A program made the position numbers and the translations under genes. From assembly GCA_002727515.1 (NCBI GenBank), contig PBXF01000024.1, forward strand, positions 47,061-65,856: 18,796 bases of DNA, written 5' to 3'. The notes below the pieces were generated by a model. It was not told the DNA's origin. It saw only the letters and a program-made list of their open reading frames with translations, and did not search any database. Positions within the stretch are counted from its first letter, which is position 1. The number at the start of each line of letters is the position of its first letter. Origin of the DNA: Methanobacteriota archaeon. GTDB taxonomy: Archaea; Thermoplasmatota; Poseidoniia; Poseidoniales; Poseidoniaceae. Positions 15,528 to 18,796 of this stretch are shown here, in pieces.

Positions 15528-16391
15528 TCAATGTTGGCTTTTTGCGGCTTCAACTGTATTTGACATTAGCATAGCAACAGTCATTGGACCAACACCACCA
15601 GGCACTGGTGACAACATTGACGCTACTTCTGAAACATCAGGGTCTACATCACCTGCTAATCGCCATCCTCTTTCTCTCGAATCATCATCTACCCTGTTAA
15701 TTCCTACGTCAATGACTATTGCACCCGGTTTTATCCATTCTCTTTTTACCATTTCAGGAGACCCTACTGCTGCCACTACAATATCTGCTTCTTGGCAGAT
15801 AGATTTTGCACCTTTGGTTCTAGAGTGTATAACCGTAACAGTTGCGTCTGCTCCTTTTGCAGATAACAACAATGCTTGAGGCATTCCCACGTTAAATGAA
15901 CGACCAATTACTACAGCTCTTTTACCGCTTAAATCAACATTTGCCCAAGATAACATTTCCATTACTCCTGCAGGAGTGCATGGAACCATTCCATTCTTTC
16001 GACCTTGTACTATACGGCCAAGATTACTTGGATGGAATCCGTCAACATCTTTTCTTGGATCGATCAAATCTGTTAGTGCTTCCTCATTCAAATGAGAAGG
16101 CAAAGGTGATTGAATCAATATTCCATGAATAGAATCATCATTATTCATTTCAATAATTTTGGATTGTAATTCATCTTGTCCTACTTCGGATGACAATTCA
16201 ATATGAGTTGATTTTATTCCCAATCTTTCACAAGATTTTATTTTGTTCCTGACATAAACATGGGATGCAGGGTCATCTCCGACTATAATAACAGCTAGAT
16301 GAGGAACCAAATTCATTGAAGAAATCTCAGAAATCAAGCGTTGTTCAAGGTCTGCCGCACACGCTTTTCCATCCAATATAGTCGCAGGCAT
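15528..16391 (-). CDS. folD: Methylenetetrahydrofolate dehydrogenase/cyclohydrolase FolD
   Basis: Bifunctional one-carbon enzyme. It oxidises 5,10-methylene-tetrahydrofolate with NAD(P) and hydrolyses the product to 10-formyl-tetrahydrofolate. At 287 residues it is full length. The active-site segment is ASHVYVRNKIKSCERLGI (42-59), with Tyr46 and catalytic Lys50 in the YVxxK spacing. HGILIQSPLPSHL, RKDVDGFHPSNLGRI and PCTPAGVMEML follow, then the Rossmann motif VVIGRSFNVGMP and the C-terminal PVPGGVGPMTVAMLM. The ATG at 16391 is the only suitable start. It is third in the minus-strand operon, 47 bases after the zinc-ribbon gene. Its presence implies folate-type rather than solely methanopterin-type one-carbon chemistry in this archaeon. 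Confidence 0.95.
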   Translation of the reverse strand: MPATILDGKACAADLEQRLISEISSMNLVPHLAVIIVGDDPASHVYVRNKIKSCERLGIKSTHIELSSEVGQDELQSKIIEMNNDDSIHGILIQSPLPSHLNEEALTDLIDPRKDVDGFHPSNLGRIVQGRKNGMVPCTPAGVMEMLSWANVDLSGKRAVVIGRSFNVGMPQALLLSAKGADATVTVIHSRTKGAKSICQEADIVVAAVGSPEMVKREWIKPGAIVIDVGINRVDDDSRERGWRLAGDVDPDVSEVASMLSPVPGGVGPMTVAMLMSNTVEAAKSQH

Positions 16392-16438
16392 GTTAACTCC
16401 GAATTCTAATTATGTCATGATAGTTTTGACTAACCCAA

Positions 16439-16816
16439 TCATTCTTCCTCATCTTTCCATAGCAACCTACCACAAGAGGGGCACGTGAACTCTGCAGGTT
16501 TGCCACCATCATGATTTGTAATTTCCCCACAAGGCCCACAAAGAATTGTGGATTTGATGGGTTCATCCAGAGTAACATCAACACGATACATGAAACGTCC
16601 GGCATCTGGCAACCTTTCCATAGAGGGTTGCCAATTTGCAATCGCTTCGGGACTCATTTCCATTTCACTTGGAACGGACATACCTATAATGAAACAAAGG
16701 ATACCACTTATTCCCATTATTCCACCCATTGCAATATTAACTCCTAGTGAAAATAAAGCACCTAGTACAATTAATACAATCCCAGAAATTAGAAAATTCT
16801 CTCTGCGGTTCTTCAT
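16439..16816 (-). CDS. Small membrane protein with C-terminal zinc ribbon
   Basis: A 125-residue protein not assigned to a named family. Two close hydrophobic segments span about 8-26 and 29-48. A linker leads to a zinc-ribbon-like end with CGPC (Cys93, Cys96) and CPSC (Cys112, Cys115), a four-cysteine site for one metal ion. The tail is acidic (WKDEEE). The ATG at 16816 lies four bases after the aminotransferase stop, so the two are co-transcribed. The ribbon probably faces the cytoplasm, but no partner can be named from sequence. Confidence 0.75.
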   Translation of the reverse strand: MKNRRENFLISGIVLIVLGALFSLGVNIAMGGIMGISGILCFIIGMSVPSEMEMSPEAIANWQPSMERLPDAGRFMYRVDVTLDEPIKSTILCGPCGEITNHDGGKPAEFTCPSCGRLLWKDEEE

Positions 16817-16820
16817 ATTA

Positions 16821-18098
16821 TCAACCTAAAGCATAAGCCAAAGCCTCAGCAACTCGAGATATTTGTTCTTCTGGGATTGCACAGAGTCCAATTCTTATTC
16901 CGCCCTGTAGAGGAACTAAATACACATCTTTGTCAGTACACTTTTCAGCTATTTTTTCTGGCTCATCGTGTTCCAACCATGCGAAAAAACCGTCCATTGT
17001 CGGATTGATAGGGATGCCAAGTGATTCGCATTCCGAGACGAATTTATTCCTGCGAGAATACAACAATCCAGACAATCTATCCCTTTCTTTTGACCACTTT
17101 TCACCTAGGTCTTCTGAATTGTGAACTGCACATGCGCTATATTGCCCCAATCTAGATGTCGCACTCCAAGTCTGTCTTGCTGTTACACCCATTACAGAGT
17201 TTATTCTTCCAATCAAATCTTCATCAGGATGCAGACTAACCAGAGCCCCTGTCCTGAGGCCGTATATTGTGTGTGATTTCGAGAGTGAAATTGCAAAACA
17301 AATAAGTAGATTTTCTGGCCAAAATAAGCCTGATTTCAAACTCTCAAGAATGGTTTCTGCCCAACCAAATGGTTCATCAGCATAGAGTGAATATGCTGAG
17401 TCTATGAGTAAAGTATGTCCTACATCTGCATTATTTACAGCTGATTCAACAAATGAATTCAAACATTCATATCTGTCATTTGGCGTCATTGAGAGCCCTG
17501 TTGGGTTGTGAGCGGGATCATTTATCCAGGTCATAACTTTTGATTGTCCATTGCACAATTGCTGCAACATTGATTCAAACCCAGTTTTATCGAAATATTC
17601 CAATCCTTCTGATTCATTTTGAGGAAGTAATGGCCATGTAACAAAACCAAGTCCATTGTTTTGAATAAATCCAGAGTATGGCTTCCAATGCCTGTCACGT
17701 AACAATACATTTTGCCCTGGTTCAAGGAAATTATTTGCTGCCAAGTATAGGGCTCCACTACCACCCGGACTTGCAGTAGCACCAATACTGAAACCTAAAT
17801 CCAGAAGTTCTTCTCTGATTTCACCCAAGGCTAATGATTTTGCTAAATCCAAAAAATCAGGTAAACCTGAAAGAGGAGCATAAGATGCTATATCGTTTTC
17901 AGGGGCTTTACGAATTTCACTATCAACGATTTTATTGATTGCCAAATTACCGTCATCTTCTAGTAATGCTCCGATAGTGCCGTTTACTGCATTCCTACCT
18001 TGACTGACTGCTTCTTGATATCTTGCCCACCATGCAAATATGGTGTCATTGCCCTTTTTGACAGAACCCGATTCGTTGATTAACAGCCGTTCTGCCAT
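16821..18098 (-). CDS. Class I PLP-dependent aminotransferase (aspartate/aromatic type)
   Basis: Fold-type I aminotransferase of 425 residues, normal for the class. Cofactor contacts are visible: DPAHNPTG (194-201) with the conserved Asn, IDSAYSLYA (232-240) with Asp233 and Tyr236, and the Schiff-base lysine Lys274 in SLSKSHTIYGLRTG (271-284). The paired AHNPTG and SxSKxxxxYGLRxG patterns recall the aspartate/aromatic aminotransferase group. The C-terminal substrate-carboxylate Arg is probably in GGIRIGLCAIP. The amino acid handled cannot be decided. It is the first gene of the five-gene minus-strand operon. A TATA-like stretch 20-28 bases before the ATG and no Shine-Dalgarno suggest a leaderless message. 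Confidence 0.87.
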   Translation of the reverse strand: MAERLLINESGSVKKGNDTIFAWWARYQEAVSQGRNAVNGTIGALLEDDGNLAINKIVDSEIRKAPENDIASYAPLSGLPDFLDLAKSLALGEIREELLDLGFSIGATASPGGSGALYLAANNFLEPGQNVLLRDRHWKPYSGFIQNNGLGFVTWPLLPQNESEGLEYFDKTGFESMLQQLCNGQSKVMTWINDPAHNPTGLSMTPNDRYECLNSFVESAVNNADVGHTLLIDSAYSLYADEPFGWAETILESLKSGLFWPENLLICFAISLSKSHTIYGLRTGALVSLHPDEDLIGRINSVMGVTARQTWSATSRLGQYSACAVHNSEDLGEKWSKERDRLSGLLYSRRNKFVSECESLGIPINPTMDGFFAWLEHDEPEKIAEKCTDKDVYLVPLQGGIRIGLCAIPEEQISRVAEALAYALG

Positions 18099-18116
18099 AG
18101 TTTGCGGAACAGGTTA

Positions 18117-18126
18117 TCTAATATTG
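18117..18126 (-). promoter_or_regulatory. Candidate TATA box for the aminotransferase-folD-PHP operon
   Basis: On the minus strand this reads within CAATATTAGATAA and lies about 20-28 bases upstream of the ATG at 18098. The spacing is right for leaderless archaeal transcription. It sits between the divergent aminotransferase and tRNA genes. Confidence 0.4.
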
Positions 18127-18171
18127 TCTTGCCGTTGCATTCATGAATAGAACATGCCTCGGCTTGTTTGC

Positions 18172-18247
18172 GCCAACGTAGCATAGCTGGTAGTGCTTCG
18201 GATTTGTAATCCGACGGTCGGGGGTTCGAGTCCCTCCGTTGGCTCCA
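18172..18247 (+). tRNA. tRNA-Thr (anticodon UGU), CCA encoded
   Basis: A full cloverleaf can be folded. The acceptor arm GCCAACG (18172-18178) pairs perfectly with CGTTGGC (18237-18243). The D arm is GCAT/GTGC with loop AGCTGGTA. The anticodon arm is TCGGA/TCCGA with loop TTTGTAA and anticodon TGT at 18205-18207, which reads ACA threonine codons. The T arm is GGGGG/CCCTC around TTCGAGT. The discriminator is T (18244), as in threonine tRNAs of some archaea, and CCA follows in the genome at 18245-18247. There is no intron. Confidence 0.96.
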
Positions 18248-18267
18248 AACTAACTGGGACTCAGTGC

Positions 18268-18276
18268 ATTTCTTTT
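18268..18276 (+). terminator. T-rich candidate terminator of tRNA-Thr
   Basis: ATTTCTTTT occurs 21 bases after the encoded CCA. It is the first T-rich stretch downstream and a plausible archaeal oligo-T stop. Evidence is compositional only. Confidence 0.35.
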
Positions 18277-18301
18277 CGGCTATGACCAGATGAGATAATC
18301 T

Positions 18302-18325
18302 CAATAAATTAAAAAAATTAAATGA
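18302..18325 (+). promoter_or_regulatory. AT-rich tract, possible pheS promoter
   Basis: An almost pure A/T stretch between tRNA-Thr and pheS could hold the TATA box of pheS, giving a leader of roughly 20-40 bases. A second candidate, TATTCAAAA near 18337-18345, would give a leaderless message from the ATG at 18368. The two cannot be told apart by eye. Confidence 0.3.
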
Positions 18326-18367
18326 TTATGCCAAGGTATTCAAAACCCCTTTCATGTAGCAACATTC

Positions 18368-18796
18368 ATGGCGGAGTTGACAAACCCTGAGAGGAGGATG
18401 CTTCGCGCCCTACAAAATAGAGATTCTAACTGGACTTTGGAAGAAGTCCTTGAATCCTGTGATTGGGAAGACCAAGCCATTGCAGTATCAGCAGGTCATG
18501 GATTAGCCAATCACGGCTTGGTCAAAATGACTGAATCTAGTAAATTGGATGTAATTTTAGGAATCGAGGGTGAAAACGCTGCTGTCAATGGATTACTGGA
18601 AGCAAGACTTTGGGATTACATCGAAAAGAATCAAGATGTCACAATGAAGGACGTATCTTCAAATTTTGAGCGTCATGAAGCAGGTCCAGGTATAGGTCTG
18701 CTGAAAGGATTAGGAGTTAATATCGAAGGCGGGAAATTCTCGTGCGATAATGCAGAACTTGTCACTAAAAAAATCGCTGAAAGAACTGATTTTATT
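18368..18796 (+). CDS. pheS: Phenylalanine-tRNA ligase alpha subunit, N-terminal part
   Basis: The ATG at 18368 opens a frame that runs off the window after 143 codons. It starts MAELTNPERRMLRALQNRD. The translation fits the N-terminal winged-helix domains of archaeal/eukaryotic cytosolic-type PheS, which precede the class II catalytic core. A first helix-turn-helix (TLEEVLESCDWEDQAIAVSA) ends in GLANHGLVKM, the usual LxxxGLV wing. A second unit contains HEAGPGIGLLKGLGVNIEGG, comparable to the AIGWLKKKGW turn of homologues. The catalytic motifs lie beyond the window end, so the call rests on this N-terminal pattern. No Shine-Dalgarno is seen before the ATG. It is downstream of tRNA-Thr on the same strand. 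Confidence 0.8.
   Translation, partial: MAELTNPERRMLRALQNRDSNWTLEEVLESCDWEDQAIAVSAGHGLANHGLVKMTESSKLDVILGIEGENAAVNGLLEARLWDYIEKNQDVTMKDVSSNFERHEAGPGIGLLKGLGVNIEGGKFSCDNAELVTKKIAERTDFI

Noticed and set aside
18172..18247. tRNA-Thr as an integration attachment site
   Set aside because: No integrase gene and no repeated copy of the tRNA 3' end were found in the window.
18080..18304. A 74-codon minus-strand frame containing RDSNPRPSDYKSEALP
   Set aside because: It is the well-known false protein produced by translating the antisense of a tRNA; the tRNA-Thr at 18172-18247 explains it.
1..18796. CRISPR arrays, insertion sequences, prophage or toxin-antitoxin genes
   Set aside because: No regularly spaced repeats, transposase or phage motifs were seen, and the gene content is chromosomal.

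Overview
The window looks like a piece of an AT-rich archaeal chromosome, most plausibly a planktonic euryarchaeon such as Marine Group II/III (Candidatus Poseidoniales and relatives). That placement is inference from gene content; no rRNA is present to confirm it. Archaeal markers are a CTP-dependent riboflavin kinase (a family confined to archaea), a DUF835 protein, an archaeal-type PheS N-terminus, and AT-rich TATA-like boxes about 25 nt upstream of several starts with no Shine-Dalgarno. Genes are very tightly packed and no stretch over 300 bases lacks a gene.

Layout. 1-3805: 5'-truncated truA faces ribK with overlapping 3' ends. A PLP-dependent AONS/KBL-type acyltransferase is divergent from ribK. 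Two unrecognised membrane proteins with acidic tails follow on the minus strand. 3850-7708: a plus-strand three-gene operon with a DUF835 protein, a DnaA/Hda-like AAA+ ATPase and a YkgJ-type cysteine-cluster protein, joined by ATGA and TGATG junctions. 7789-10019: a mitochondrial-type citrate synthase overlaps tail to tail with a glycerophosphodiester phosphodiesterase whose HRG motif lies at the C-terminus, as in a circular permutation. 10112-14056: a plus-strand membrane operon with a UMF1/Atg22-like MFS protein, an Aur1-like PAP2 protein and TatC. 14040-18098: a minus-strand operon, in transcription order a class I aminotransferase, a TM-plus-zinc-ribbon protein, folD, a two-TM protein and a PHP phosphoesterase. 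18172-18247: tRNA-Thr(UGU). 18368-end: start of pheS.

Most genes are housekeeping: tRNA modification and charging, flavin and folate cofactors, the TCA cycle, amino acid metabolism and protein export. The less ordinary parts are the permuted GDPD, the DUF835/DnaA-like/YkgJ cassette (the best candidate for an undescribed system), the extracytoplasmic domains added to both the UMF1 and PAP2 proteins, and a TatC that appears to lack two conserved glutamates. All four convergent gene pairs overlap or nearly touch.
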